Shown piece by piece: positions 27,389 through 35,618 of a stretch of DNA of 64,000 nt. The notes under the pieces are model-generated. The model was not told the DNA's origin, did no database searches, and saw only the letters and a list, made by a program, of their open reading frames with translations. This DNA is from Pseudarthrobacter enclensis (GTDB lineage Bacteria; Actinomycetota; Actinomycetes; Actinomycetales; Micrococcaceae), in NCBI RefSeq assembly GCF_001457025.1, contig NZ_KQ758600.1, positions 1-64,000 of the forward strand, given 5' to 3'. The translations under genes and the position numbers were made by a program. Position 1 is the stretch's first letter; every line of letters starts with the position of its first letter.

Positions 27389-28101
27389 TGACACAAGAAC
27401 TCCTCGAAACGGTGCGCGGCCTGCGCATCGGACGGCCCCTCGTCGTCGCCATCGATGGCCCTTCCGGTTCCGGCAAATCCAGCGTCAGCAAGGAAGTTGC
27501 CCGCAGGCTGCGGATTGCGTACCTGGACACCGGTGCCATGTACCGTGCGCTCACCTGGCACTGCGTCAACAGCAACATCGACCTTGACGACGCCGCCGCG
27601 GTCGAGCAGGCTGCCCGGGACCTGGTGCTGGACCTCAGCACCAGCCCACAGGAGGAATACGTCCGCGTGAACGGCGTGGATGTCACGGACGCGATCCGCG
27701 AACCCGCCATCTCCTCAGCCGTCAGCGCCGTGGCCACCACCCTGGGCGCACGGACGGAACTGATCCGGCGCCAGCGCGACCTCATCGACAAGCACCACCG
27801 CCGCATGGTGGTCGAGGGCAGGGACATCACCACCGTCGTCGCCCCCGGCGCTGAAGTGCGCATGCTGCTGACCGCCAGCGAAGAAGCCCGCCTGCGCCGA
27901 CGCGGCATCCAGTTGGGCGGCACACAGAACGCCGAGGAACTCGCCGCCCAGGTGACCCACCGCGACGCCAAGGACTCCACCGTGGTGAACTTCACGCAGG
28001 CGGCGGACGGCGTCGTCACCCTGGACTCCTCCGATTTGGACTTCGAACAGACGGTGGACGCCGCCCTGGTCATCGTCACCAAGGTCCTCAACCGTGACTA
28101 A
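27388..28101 (+). CDS. cmk: Cytidylate kinase
   Basis: 237 residues. It phosphorylates CMP and dCMP. P-loop AIDGPSGSGKSS, then YLDTGAMYRA and VVEGRDITTVVAPGA are hallmarks. ATG 27388 overlaps the tyrA stop; ATG 27370 lies within tyrA and is less likely. The next gene starts inside its last codons (GTG 28094). The gene order cmk-plsC-der is common. Confidence 0.95.
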   Translation: MTQELLETVRGLRIGRPLVVAIDGPSGSGKSSVSKEVARRLRIAYLDTGAMYRALTWHCVNSNIDLDDAAAVEQAARDLVLDLSTSPQEEYVRVNGVDVTDAIREPAISSAVSAVATTLGARTELIRRQRDLIDKHHRRMVVEGRDITTVVAPGAEVRMLLTASEEARLRRRGIQLGGTQNAEELAAQVTHRDAKDSTVVNFTQAADGVVTLDSSDLDFEQTVDAALVIVTKVLNRD

Positions 28102-28828
28102 GGACGGCGCAGGGGCTCCGGCCGGCTGGACCATGTCCTGGAGCCGTCCCGTGGGCTGGGTCCTGGACCACGTCCTCTACCGCACCAGCGTTATGGGCCG
28201 GTCCAACGTGCCCACCGGCGGCCCGGTGATCTTTGCCGGAAACCACATCAGCTACCTGGACGGACCGGTGATGTTCGGCGCCGCCCCCCGCCCCATGCAC
28301 ATCCTGGTGAAACAGGAGATGTTCAAGGGATTCCTTGGCCGGGTGCTGACCGCCGCTGGACAGGTGCCCGTGGACCGCCGCGGCGACAGGGCGGCGCTGC
28401 AGCGCTGCAGGGACCTGCTCGACGCCGGGCGTTGCGTCGGCATCCTGCCGGAAGGAACGCGGGGGAGCGGTGACGCGTCGGGCATCAACGGCGGAGTCGC
28501 CTGGCTGGCCCTGAACTCCGGTGCGCCGGTTGTCCCGGTGGCCATCCTCGGAACCCGGATCGGGTCTGAAGACCTGGACACAGTGCCCCGCCCGGGCCGC
28601 CGGTTCCATGTGAGCTTTGGTCCGGCCCTCACCCTGACCCGCCGGGCCGGGGAAACAGGGCGTGCTTCAATGGACAGGGCGGCGCAGGAAATCCGCGCCG
28701 CACTGGCCGGGCACGTCCGCGACGCCATTCAGCTGAGCGGGCAGCCGCTGCCCCTTGCTGATGCTCCCCATGATTTGACAGCAGTAGCCGGGACGCCGGC
28801 AGATGACCACTTAAGGACAGTGCAATGA
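28094..28828 (+). CDS. 1-acylglycerol-phosphate acyltransferase (PlsC family)
   Basis: 244 residues. The acyltransferase blocks NHISYLDGP (HX4D) and LPEGTRG are clear, separated by a basic [13 protein letters not shown] segment. It transfers a second acyl chain in phospholipid synthesis at the membrane; exact acceptor unknown. GTG 28094 overlaps cmk by 8 bp, and the stop overlaps the der ATG by 4 bp. A second PlsC-like gene lies at 45675. Confidence 0.85.
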   Translation: MTKDGAGAPAGWTMSWSRPVGWVLDHVLYRTSVMGRSNVPTGGPVIFAGNHISYLDGPVMFGAAPRPMHILVKQEMFKGFLGRVLTAAGQVPVDRRGDRAALQRCRDLLDAGRCVGILPEGTRGSGDASGINGGVAWLALNSGAPVVPVAILGTRIGSEDLDTVPRPGRRFHVSFGPALTLTRRAGETGRASMDRAAQEIRAALAGHVRDAIQLSGQPLPLADAPHDLTAVAGTPADDHLRTVQ

Positions 28829-30375
28829 GCGACACCACGCAGACTCCGGGCCACTCCGGCGCGGCCGAATACGAATACACGCCCGCCGGCACCGACCAGG
28901 TGGCTGAGCGGCTGGCAGCCATGGGCGACGACGAGGCCGACCTCCGCGCCGCCTCCCTCCGGGCCGGCCTGGAGGACTACGAGCTCGATGAAGACGATGC
29001 CGCCCTGCTGAGCGGGGACTTTGACGACGAGGACTACGACGGACCCGTCAAGCTGGACCCCGTCCTGGCCATCATCGGGCGCCCCAACGTGGGCAAATCC
29101 ACCCTGGTTAACCGCATCCTGGGCCGGCGCGAGGCCGTGGTGGAAGACACCCCCGGCGTCACCCGTGACCGCGTCATGTACTCCGCCCACTGGAACGGCC
29201 GCAACTTCACCCTGGTGGACACCGGCGGATGGGAGCACGACGCCCGCGGCATCCACGCCCGCGTGGCCGAGCAGGCCGAGATGGCCGTCGACCTGGCAGA
29301 CGCCGTCCTTTTCGTGGTGGACTCCGCCGTTGGTGCCACGGCAACGGACGAAGCGGTCATGAAGATGCTCCGGCGCAGCATGAAGCCGGTGATCCTGGTG
29401 GCCAACAAGGTGGACGACTTCGCCCAGGAAGCCGAATCGGCGGTCCTGTGGGGGCTAGGATTCGGTGAACCATACCCGGTGTCCGCCCTGCATGGCCGCG
29501 GGGTCGCAGACCTCCTGGACAAGGTCATGGAGGTCCTGCCCGAGTTCTCCACCATCGAAGGCCTGGAACGGTCCGGCGGCCCCCGCCGGATCGCGCTGAT
29601 CGGACGGCCCAACGTGGGCAAATCCTCGCTGCTGAACAAGCTGGCCGGCTCCGAACGCGTCGTGGTGGACAACACCGCCGGCACCACCCGCGACCCCGTG
29701 GATGAGTACATCGAGCTGGGCGGCCGGACGTGGCGGTTCGTCGACACCGCCGGCATCCGCCGCCGCCAGCACATGGCGCAGGGCGCGGACTACTACGCCT
29801 CGCTGCGGACGCAGGCCGCGCTGGAAAAGGCGGAGGTCGCCGTCGTCCTCCTGGCCGTGGACGAGGTCCTCAGCGAACAGGACGTACGGATTCTGCAGCT
29901 GGCCATCGAATCCGGCCGCGCCCTGGTGCTGGCCTTCAACAAATGGGACCTGCTGGACGACGAACGTCGCCGCTACCTGGAGCGGGAGATCGAACAGGAC
30001 CTGGCGCACGTCGAATGGGCGCCGCGCGTGAACATTTCGGCCAAGACCGGGTGGCACAAGGACCGGCTGGTGCCGGCCCTGGACGTTGCCCTGGAGAACT
30101 GGGACAAGCGCATCCCCACCGGGCGCCTGAACGCCTTCCTGGGCGAACTCGTCGCCGCCCACCCGCACCCCGTCCGCGGCGGCAAGCAGCCACGGATCCT
30201 CTTCGGCACCCAGGCGTCCAGCCGGCCGCCGAAGTTCGTGCTGTTCACCACCGGATTCCTGGATCCCGGGTACCGCCGCTTCATCACCCGCCGGCTGCGC
30301 GAAACCTTCGGCTTCGAAGGCACGCCCATCGAGGTGAGCATGCGCGTGCGCGAGAAGCGGGGCCGGAAGCGCTGA
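28825..30375 (+). CDS. der: GTPase Der (EngA)
   Basis: 516 residues. Two tandem GTPase domains with P-loops around K91 and K266 (both GRPNVGKS), each with a DTGG/DTAG G3 and an NKxD G4 (NKVD, NKWD), then a C-terminal KH-like domain. It acts in 50S subunit maturation. An acidic N-terminal extension of about 75 residues precedes the first domain, as in other actinobacteria. It ends the parA-der run. Confidence 0.95.
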   Translation: MSDTTQTPGHSGAAEYEYTPAGTDQVAERLAAMGDDEADLRAASLRAGLEDYELDEDDAALLSGDFDDEDYDGPVKLDPVLAIIGRPNVGKSTLVNRILGRREAVVEDTPGVTRDRVMYSAHWNGRNFTLVDTGGWEHDARGIHARVAEQAEMAVDLADAVLFVVDSAVGATATDEAVMKMLRRSMKPVILVANKVDDFAQEAESAVLWGLGFGEPYPVSALHGRGVADLLDKVMEVLPEFSTIEGLERSGGPRRIALIGRPNVGKSSLLNKLAGSERVVVDNTAGTTRDPVDEYIELGGRTWRFVDTAGIRRRQHMAQGADYYASLRTQAALEKAEVAVVLLAVDEVLSEQDVRILQLAIESGRALVLAFNKWDLLDDERRRYLEREIEQDLAHVEWAPRVNISAKTGWHKDRLVPALDVALENWDKRIPTGRLNAFLGELVAAHPHPVRGGKQPRILFGTQASSRPPKFVLFTTGFLDPGYRRFITRRLRETFGFEGTPIEVSMRVREKRGRKR

Positions 30376-30424
30376 GCCCGGTGTGATCCGCAACACGGAA
30401 CGCGCCGAATCCCGGAAAGTGTCA

Positions 30425-30451
30425 CTGGCACCCTCCGGGATCGTGTAAGCT
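30425..30451 (+). promoter_or_regulatory. Possible tRNA-Pro promoter
   Basis: CTGGCA (30425-30430) and TAAGCT (30446-30451) with a 15-bp spacer lie about 70 bp before the tRNA. The -35 match and spacing are imperfect. Confidence 0.35.
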
Positions 30452-30523
30452 CTTCTAGGTGGTTCGGCCGGACTGCTGATGAGAATCCAAAGGGTTCGAA
30501 TGCAGCGGAGAACGGCGGACCAG

Positions 30524-30600
<77 letters not shown>

Positions 30601-30603
30601 TCG

Positions 30604-30644
30604 AAAGGCCGCTTTCCGGAATTGATCCGGAAAGCGGCCTTTTT
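30604..30644 (+). terminator. Rho-independent terminator after tRNA-Pro
   Basis: A 16-bp perfect stem (30605-30620 with 30626-30641), loop ATTGA, and a run of T residues at 30640-30644. Confidence 0.95.
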
Positions 30645-30685
30645 CGGCTAATGCCCATCGGCATCACACCGTGTACGCGACTGGG

Positions 30686-30958
30686 TCAGTACCTTGTGCG
30701 GATGACGTAGCAATTCCGCTTATGGTCGTACCTGTCGCCCCACTCGAACCAATAATGGCCGTGGCGGTCGAAACAGATGTACAGGTAGTGGTGATTGCGG
30801 TGGTCGCGGTCGTAACCGCGGTCATCATGCCGGGAGGAACCGTAGCCCCTGTCGGTGTTGTTGCCGTCGGCAAAGGCAGCATTCGCTGCGCCGACCGAAC
30901 CAAAGGTCAATCCCGCAGCCAGGACGGTGGAGCCCAGCAGGCGCGTTACTTTGTTCAT
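30686..30958 (-). CDS. Small secreted protein, Tyr/His/Asp/Arg-rich
   Basis: 90 residues. A clear signal peptide (KVTRLLGSTVLAAGLTFG, cleavage after ANAAFA or ANA) leaves a mature part of about 60 residues dominated by Tyr, His, Arg and Asp with two Cys (YICFDRHGHYWF and KRNCYVIR) that could form a disulfide. No family recognised. ATG 30958 has AAGGAAAAG upstream. It converges on the tRNA terminator. The neighbouring 440 bp upstream is non-coding, so it is likely a single-gene unit. Confidence 0.75.
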   Translation of the reverse strand: MNKVTRLLGSTVLAAGLTFGSVGAANAAFADGNNTDRGYGSSRHDDRGYDRDHRNHHYLYICFDRHGHYWFEWGDRYDHKRNCYVIRTRY

Positions 30959-31399
30959 TTCTTTTCCTTAGGTGATCGAATGATCGATGCCCCGCAGGAA
31001 CAGGGAAGAGCAGGCAGCAAAAGCAGGCACGGCCGTCATTGGGCGCGGTCCACATCGTCGTCGACCCGCCTGTCTGCGGTTGTCACCCAAGCCTGGAGGC
31101 GTGGAAACGCCGGGGCTTGAGGGTGCGGGCGCCGGCTGTTGGTGTGAACCCGTTTCCCCCGGTTCACAGCCTGAGGGGGCGCCGCAGTGATGGCTGAACA
31201 CATGGAAGCGGCCCGGAAGGGCTCTTGTTGTGAGGTATGAGCGCCTGTGTCTGGACCCTCATGCAACCAGTTCCGTCAGCCCGCAAAGATCGGTGCGGGG
31301 ACGTGACAACAAGGATACTGACACGCTTCAGCAGGGGGAAGGGCTGCAGGACCGATAGGGGGGTCCTTCCCCAGACAGGGGGGGGAGTGGCGGCAGGTC
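30959..31399. other. Intergenic region with inverted repeat
   Basis: No convincing coding region. It must hold the promoter of the small secreted protein gene near its left end. A perfect 8-bp dyad, TGTGAACC (31143-31150) and GGTTCACA (31161-31168), with a 10-nt loop is the only clear element. The region 31360-31395 is G-rich. Confidence 0.6.
31143..31168. repeat. Perfect 8-bp inverted repeat
   Basis: TGTGAACC and GGTTCACA flank a C-rich 10-nt spacer. It lies midway between two divergent or convergent transcription units and may be an operator. Confidence 0.55.
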
Positions 31400-32269
31400 C
31401 TACTTCAGGAACTTCGAGGTCCTCCGGTCGGCCAGGATCTTGCCCTTGGTCTGGCAGGTGGGGCAGTACTGCAACGAGGTGTCGGCGAACGACACCTCCC
31501 GCACCGTGTCGCCGCAGACCGAGCATGGCAGCCCTGTTCGGGCATGTACCCGCATGTGGCTCCGTTTGACGTCCTTGAGGTCCTTGGGCGGCTTTCCCTC
31601 TGCTTCGGCCAGGGCCTCGCCGAGCACGCTGTGGATGGCGTCGTAAAGGACCTGCACGGTTGCCCGGTCCAGCGACTTCGCGGTGGCGAATGGCGAAATG
31701 CGGGCAGCGTGCAGGATTTCGTCGCTGTAGGCGTTGCCGATGCCGGCGATGACGCTTTGGCTCCTCAGCAGGCCCTTGATCTGCTGCGGACTCCCGCGGA
31801 GGATTTCTGCGAGCATGTCGACGTCGAAGGCCTCTGTGAAGGGATCCGGGCCCAACGTTGCGATTCCGGGCACTTCATGCGGGTCCCGTACCACGTAGAC
31901 GGCAAGGCTCTTCTTGGTGCCCGCTTCCGTCAGGTCAAAACCCCGTGGCCCGTCCGGCCCGGAGAAGGCGCAGCGGACGGCAATGAGGCCCTTGCCCATC
32001 TTCAGTTGGCTGTCCGCGGGGGAGTCCGTGAAGCGGAGCCAACCGGCGCGTGCCAGGTGGAACACCAGGGACACGCCCTCCATGTCGATGCTGATGAACT
32101 TGCCGAACCGGCGCACCCCGACCACCGTACGGCCCTCGAGGGTGTTGAACGGCGGGTCGGCCGTCTTCAGGACAGCGAAGGACACCAACTGAAGTTTTGT
32201 CAGGACCGATCCGCGAAGCTGCTCATCCAAGAACTTCGCCAGTCCCGCCACCTCGGGAAGCTCCGGCAC
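31400..32269 (-). CDS. Fpg/Nei-family DNA glycosylase
   Basis: 289 residues. Starting at GTG 32269 the protein begins PELPEV, giving the Pro-2 nucleophile and Glu-3 after Met removal. A helix-two-turn-helix region (GNAYSDEIL) and a C-terminal zinc finger with CSVC and CPTC follow. It excises oxidised bases. The usual Glu after PELPEV is Ala here, and the middle domain resembles the second, actinobacterial Fpg/Nei branch rather than MutM. The frame is open to 32302, but the catalytic Pro fixes the start; GGCAGG lies upstream. The gene interrupts the conserved neighbourhoods on both sides. Confidence 0.85.
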   Translation of the reverse strand: MPELPEVAGLAKFLDEQLRGSVLTKLQLVSFAVLKTADPPFNTLEGRTVVGVRRFGKFISIDMEGVSLVFHLARAGWLRFTDSPADSQLKMGKGLIAVRCAFSGPDGPRGFDLTEAGTKKSLAVYVVRDPHEVPGIATLGPDPFTEAFDVDMLAEILRGSPQQIKGLLRSQSVIAGIGNAYSDEILHAARISPFATAKSLDRATVQVLYDAIHSVLGEALAEAEGKPPKDLKDVKRSHMRVHARTGLPCSVCGDTVREVSFADTSLQYCPTCQTKGKILADRRTSKFLK

Positions 32270-32340
32270 TGCTACCTGCCTTCCTGCAAAGCATGGCGCC
32301 ACCAGGGGCGCGTGTGCGTCCCATCTTCGCAGATGTCCCG

Positions 32341-32369
32341 GTGAACGCCCCGGCAGATATGCCTATACT
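32341..32369 (+). promoter_or_regulatory. Putative gcvH promoter
   Basis: GTGAAC (32341-32346), 17 bp, TATACT (32364-32369). The -10 is a strong match; the -35 is partial. The gcvH start is 63 nt downstream. Confidence 0.6.
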
Positions 32370-32431
32370 TTCAGCGGCGGTCCGTTTCCCGGGCCCGCCG
32401 ACTTGGTGTCCAGCCCGATGAAAGGCCCCAG

Positions 32432-32818
32432 ATGAGCAACATTCCCGAAGACCTGTCCTACACCGCCGAACACGAGTGGGTCACCGCTCCCAATGCCGAC
32501 GGCGTGGTCCGCGTCGGCATCACCGACTTCGCCCAGGACGCGCTTGGAGATGTTGTTTACGCCCAGATGCCCGAAGTCGGCACGAAGATTACGGCCAACG
32601 AAGTGGTGGGCGAAGTGGAATCCACCAAGAGCGTCAGCGACATTTATGCGCCGGTTTCCGGTGAAGTGGTGGCCCGGAACGAATCCCTGGACTCCGATTC
32701 GGCGCTTATCAACACGGATCCGTACGGCGACGGCTGGCTGATCGAAGTCAAACTTGCTGAAGCGGACGCCGTGGACTCGTTGCTCAGTGCATCCGAGTAC
32801 GAACAGCAGGTAGGCTAA
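32432..32818 (+). CDS. gcvH: Glycine cleavage system H protein
   Basis: 128 residues. The lipoyl lysine is K66 in ESTKSVSD; the N-terminal YTAEHEW and the GLAE-like C-terminal end fit GcvH. It carries the aminomethyl group between glycine cleavage enzymes. No gcvT or gcvP gene is near; instead gcvH heads a signalling operon (garA-like, merR, nuclease, merR) as in Rv1826-Rv1830. ATG 32432 follows GAAAGGCCCCAG. Confidence 0.95.
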   Translation: MSNIPEDLSYTAEHEWVTAPNADGVVRVGITDFAQDALGDVVYAQMPEVGTKITANEVVGEVESTKSVSDIYAPVSGEVVARNESLDSDSALINTDPYGDGWLIEVKLAEADAVDSLLSASEYEQQVG

Positions 32819-32973
32819 AGCTAACCGGTTAATCCGGTCCGGCCCGCGTCGCAGCCACAGCGTCATCGCACGTCAAAGGCCGGATGGGGAGCCGGGACCG
32901 GACCTGCCGGGCAGGTCCGGCTGGCAAACGTTGGTTGCACGCCGGAAGGCTGCAGCGGAAAGAGGAGGAATCC

Positions 32974-33450
32974 ATGGCTGGCCACACATCGAACCCTGCC
33001 GATGGGGAATACGGCACGGGTGCGGCTAAGGCGTCGGAGACCACCTCCATCCATCTCACCCCCGTCCGGGACGAGCCCACCATCGCGCCCAAGCTTTCGC
33101 TGGAGGAGCGCAATTCCGTGGAGGCACTGCCGGCCGGCTCGGCGCTGCTGGTGGCCCACAGCGGACCCAACGCCGGTGCGCGTTTCCTCCTGGATTCCGA
33201 CGTCACCACTGCCGGCCGCCACCCGGATGCCGACATCTTCCTCGACGACGTCACGGTGTCCCGCCGCCACGTCGAGTTCCGCCGTACGGCCCGCAGCTTC
33301 GAGGTAGTAGATAAGAACAGCCTGAACGGCACCTACGTCAACCATGACCGGGTGGACGCGGTGGAGCTTAAGTCCGGCAGCGAAGTCCAGATCGGCAAGT
33401 TCCGCCTTACCTTCTACCTGAGCCCTGCCACCGCTGCAGGCCGCGGCTGA
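32974..33450 (+). CDS. garA: GarA/OdhI-like FHA protein
   Basis: 158 residues. The N-terminal tail contains ETTSI (E22-T23-T24-S25), the motif that PknG/PknB-type kinases phosphorylate in GarA and OdhI. An FHA domain follows (about 65-145) with GRHPDADIF, VSRRHVEF and NSLNGTYVN, the phosphothreonine-binding loops. The unphosphorylated protein in relatives inhibits 2-oxoglutarate dehydrogenase and controls glutamate metabolism. ATG 32974 has AGAGGAGGA upstream; the ORF extension to 32884 is not needed. It follows gcvH as in mycobacteria. Confidence 0.93.
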   Translation: MAGHTSNPADGEYGTGAAKASETTSIHLTPVRDEPTIAPKLSLEERNSVEALPAGSALLVAHSGPNAGARFLLDSDVTTAGRHPDADIFLDDVTVSRRHVEFRRTARSFEVVDKNSLNGTYVNHDRVDAVELKSGSEVQIGKFRLTFYLSPATAAGRG

Positions 33451-33467
33451 TCCGGGGACCGCTGCCT

Positions 33468-34190
33468 GTGGCAATGGCACAACCCGACCGCCGGGGACCC
33501 CAGGTCCTGAACATTGGCGAGGTCCTCGCCCAGCTCAGTGCCGACTTCCCCGGGATGACCGCGTCCAAAATCCGGTTCCTCGAGGAAAAGGGACTGATCA
33601 ACCCGCGTCGCACCCCGGCCGGCTACCGGCAGTATTCCGACGGCGACGTCGAGCGCCTGCGGTTCGTCCTCGCGCTCCAGCGCGACCAGTACCTCCCGCT
33701 GAAGGTGATCAAGGACTACCTGGACGCCATCGACAGGGGGGAACGTCCCGAAAACCTGCCGCCCGGCGTCGTGGTTTCCCCGCGCATCGTGTCCGACGAA
33801 CTTGCCGCCGAGCTGCAGAACCACGGCCGCAGGCTCAGCGAGGACCAGCTCCGGACCGAATCCGGTGCCAGCGTCCCGCTGCTGAAGTCCCTGCTCGACT
33901 TCGGCCTGATCAGCCACAGCAACGGCTACTTCGATGAACACGCCCTCCAGGTTGCCCGCGCTTGCGTGCAGCTGGAAAGCCATGGCCTTGAGCCGCGCCA
34001 CCTCCGCCCCTTCCAGGCGGCGGCGGAACGGGAGTTCGGGCTGGTGGAACGTGCGGTGGCGCCCCTGGCGTCCCGCAAGGACTCCGCATCCCAGGCGCGC
34101 GCAGCTGAGGCAGCCCGCGAAATCAGCGACCTTTGCCTCACCCTGCACCGTGCCCTGGTGCAGGACCACATCTCACGCATGGACATCTGA
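33468..34190 (+). CDS. MerR-family regulator (Rv1828-like)
   Basis: 240 residues. N-terminal MerR winged helix (LNIGEVLAQL, ASKIRFLEEKGLI, RTPAGYRQYSDGDVERL) and a C-terminal helical domain without metal-binding Cys. Rv1828 homologues are DNA-binding regulators of unknown signal. The start may be GTG 33468 or ATG 33474; no clear ribosome site. The stop overlaps the next ATG (TGATG), implying coupling with the nuclease gene. Confidence 0.88.
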   Translation: MAMAQPDRRGPQVLNIGEVLAQLSADFPGMTASKIRFLEEKGLINPRRTPAGYRQYSDGDVERLRFVLALQRDQYLPLKVIKDYLDAIDRGERPENLPPGVVVSPRIVSDELAAELQNHGRRLSEDQLRTESGASVPLLKSLLDFGLISHSNGYFDEHALQVARACVQLESHGLEPRHLRPFQAAAEREFGLVERAVAPLASRKDSASQARAAEAAREISDLCLTLHRALVQDHISRMDI

Positions 34191-34693
34191 TGATTGAAGT
34201 CGAGATTGTGGGCGTTCGGATCGAACTGCCCTCCAACCAGCCCCTGGTCCTGCTCCGGGAGATGCACGGGGAGCGGCACGTCCCCATCTGGATCGGTACG
34301 CCTGAAGCCAGCGCCATTGCCCTCGCCCAGCAGGGCGTGGTTCCGCCGCGGCCCATGACGCACGACCTCCTGGTGGACGTCGTGGAATCACTGGGCCATT
34401 CGGTGGTCAGTGTCAACATCGTGGCCGTCGAGGACAACATTTTCTACGGCCAGCTCCAGTTTGAGAACGGCACCACCGTCAGCTCCCGGGCCTCCGATGC
34501 GCTGGCTGTTGCGCTGCGGGCCAAGTGCCGGATCTGGTGCGCGGATTCCGTCATGGACGAGGCCGGGGTACGGATTACCGAACACGACGAGGGCGAGGAC
34601 ACCGAGCCCAATCCCACCGTGGACGAGGAACGCGAGCTGCGCCGCTTCCGTGAATTCCTCGACGACGTCGAGCCGGAGGATTTCGACGGTTAG
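34190..34693 (+). CDS. Bifunctional nuclease family protein (DUF151)
   Basis: 167 residues. The N-terminal core MIEVEIVGVRIE, HVPIWIGTPEASAIA, MTHDLL and SRASDALAVALR match the BFN/DUF151 family, whose plant member has nuclease activity; the bacterial role is uncertain. The last 40 residues are acidic. ATG 34190 overlaps the MerR stop by one base, so the long frame from 34133 is rejected. Order FHA-MerR-DUF151-MerR is conserved in actinobacteria. Confidence 0.88.
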   Translation: MIEVEIVGVRIELPSNQPLVLLREMHGERHVPIWIGTPEASAIALAQQGVVPPRPMTHDLLVDVVESLGHSVVSVNIVAVEDNIFYGQLQFENGTTVSSRASDALAVALRAKCRIWCADSVMDEAGVRITEHDEGEDTEPNPTVDEERELRRFREFLDDVEPEDFDG

Positions 34694-34698
34694 GTCAC

Positions 34699-34716
34699 GT
34701 TAAGGTTAAAGTTGAG
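34699..34716 (+). promoter_or_regulatory. Three tandem hexamers, candidate operator
   Basis: GTTAAG, GTTAAA and GTTGAG stand head to tail (34699-34716) in an AT-rich island just after the nuclease gene. They lie 40 bp before the -35 of the next promoter. Either MerR protein encoded here could bind them. Confidence 0.45.
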
Positions 34717-34756
34717 GCTGAAAGTTTCGACACGCCTGCTGAAAGCCCCAACGTCT

Positions 34757-34785
34757 TTGACCTTGGCGCCACCCGGGCCTAACGT
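34757..34785 (+). promoter_or_regulatory. Putative promoter of second MerR gene
   Basis: TTGACC (34757-34762), a 17-bp spacer and TAACGT (34780-34785). The 5' leader would be about 130 nt. The spacer is not the stretched 19 bp typical of classical MerR-activated promoters. Confidence 0.65.
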
Positions 34786-34923
34786 CGAAGTATCAAGTTC
34801 CCATTGCCTACGGCAGCCGCGCAAGTCACACTGGAAAGTGCGCCCCGCGAAAATTACATGCATGGTCTTCAGGCCAAGGCTGCTGCTGTGGTTCCCCGGG
34901 AGCGTACGACAAGGAGGAGCCAG

Positions 34924-35517
34924 GTGAGTCCTAAAGGCGAAGCAGGCGGGCTGAAACAGCCCACGGCCGGGGCTGCTGTGCCCGTAAGCGGTGCCCAGGG
35001 CCTCCTCTTTACCGAAGACCTTCCCGTCCTGGACGAGGACGCGGGCTACCGCGGACCCACCGCCTGCAAAGCGGCCGGCATCACCTACCGGCAGCTGGAC
35101 TACTGGGCCAGGACCGGCCTGGTAGAACCGGCAGTCCGCGGCGCCGCGGGTTCAGGTTCACAACGGCTCTACGGCTTCCGGGACATCCTGGTCCTCAAGG
35201 TCGTCAAGCGGCTCCTGGATACCGGTGTATCGCTGCAGCAGATCCGTACCGCCGTCGAACACCTCCGTGAGCGCGGCGTGGAAGACCTGGCGCAGATCAC
35301 CCTGATGAGCGACGGCGCCAGCGTCTACGAATGCACCTCCGCCGATGAAGTCATCGACCTCGTGCAGGGCGGCCAGGGTGTCTTCGGCATCGCCGTCGGA
35401 CGAGTCTGGCGTGAGGTGGAAGGCAGCCTGGCATCGCTGCCCAGCGAGCATGCCGCGGAGCAGACTTTCCCGGACGACGAGCTCAGCAAGCGTCGTGCGG
35501 CCCGCAAGATCAGCTGA
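34924..35517 (+). CDS. MerR-family regulator (Rv1830-like)
   Basis: 197 residues. A 45-residue N-terminal tail precedes a MerR-like winged helix (YRGPTACKAAGITYRQLDYW, GSQRLYGFRDILVLKVVKRLLDTG). The C-terminal half (VIDLVQGGQGVFGIAVGRVW) is typical of the actinobacterial Rv1830 group. GTG 34924 is chosen because AAGGAGGAG lies about 7 nt upstream. It has its own promoter and is closed by a perfect 20-bp-stem terminator. Confidence 0.9.
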   Translation: MSPKGEAGGLKQPTAGAAVPVSGAQGLLFTEDLPVLDEDAGYRGPTACKAAGITYRQLDYWARTGLVEPAVRGAAGSGSQRLYGFRDILVLKVVKRLLDTGVSLQQIRTAVEHLRERGVEDLAQITLMSDGASVYECTSADEVIDLVQGGQGVFGIAVGRVWREVEGSLASLPSEHAAEQTFPDDELSKRRAARKIS

Positions 35518-35543
35518 CGCCGCAGGCAACCGAATACTTGGAC

Positions 35544-35585
35544 AAGCAGCAGGGGCCGCTCCGGACGGAGCGGCCCCTGCTGCTT
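35544..35585. terminator. Bidirectional terminator, perfect 42-nt palindrome
   Basis: A 20-bp perfect stem (35544-35563 with 35566-35585) between the MerR gene and the leftward ParA-like gene. Because it is nearly a full palindrome, it can act on both strands; A/T residues flank each end. Confidence 0.9.
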
Positions 35586-35618
35586 AACTCTGTGTGCTGA
35601 CGGTCTGCCGCCAGTGCC

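Noticed and set aside
32270..32431. Glycine riboswitch before gcvH
   Set aside because: The leader after the TATACT box is only about 55 nt and shows no tandem aptamer-like structure.
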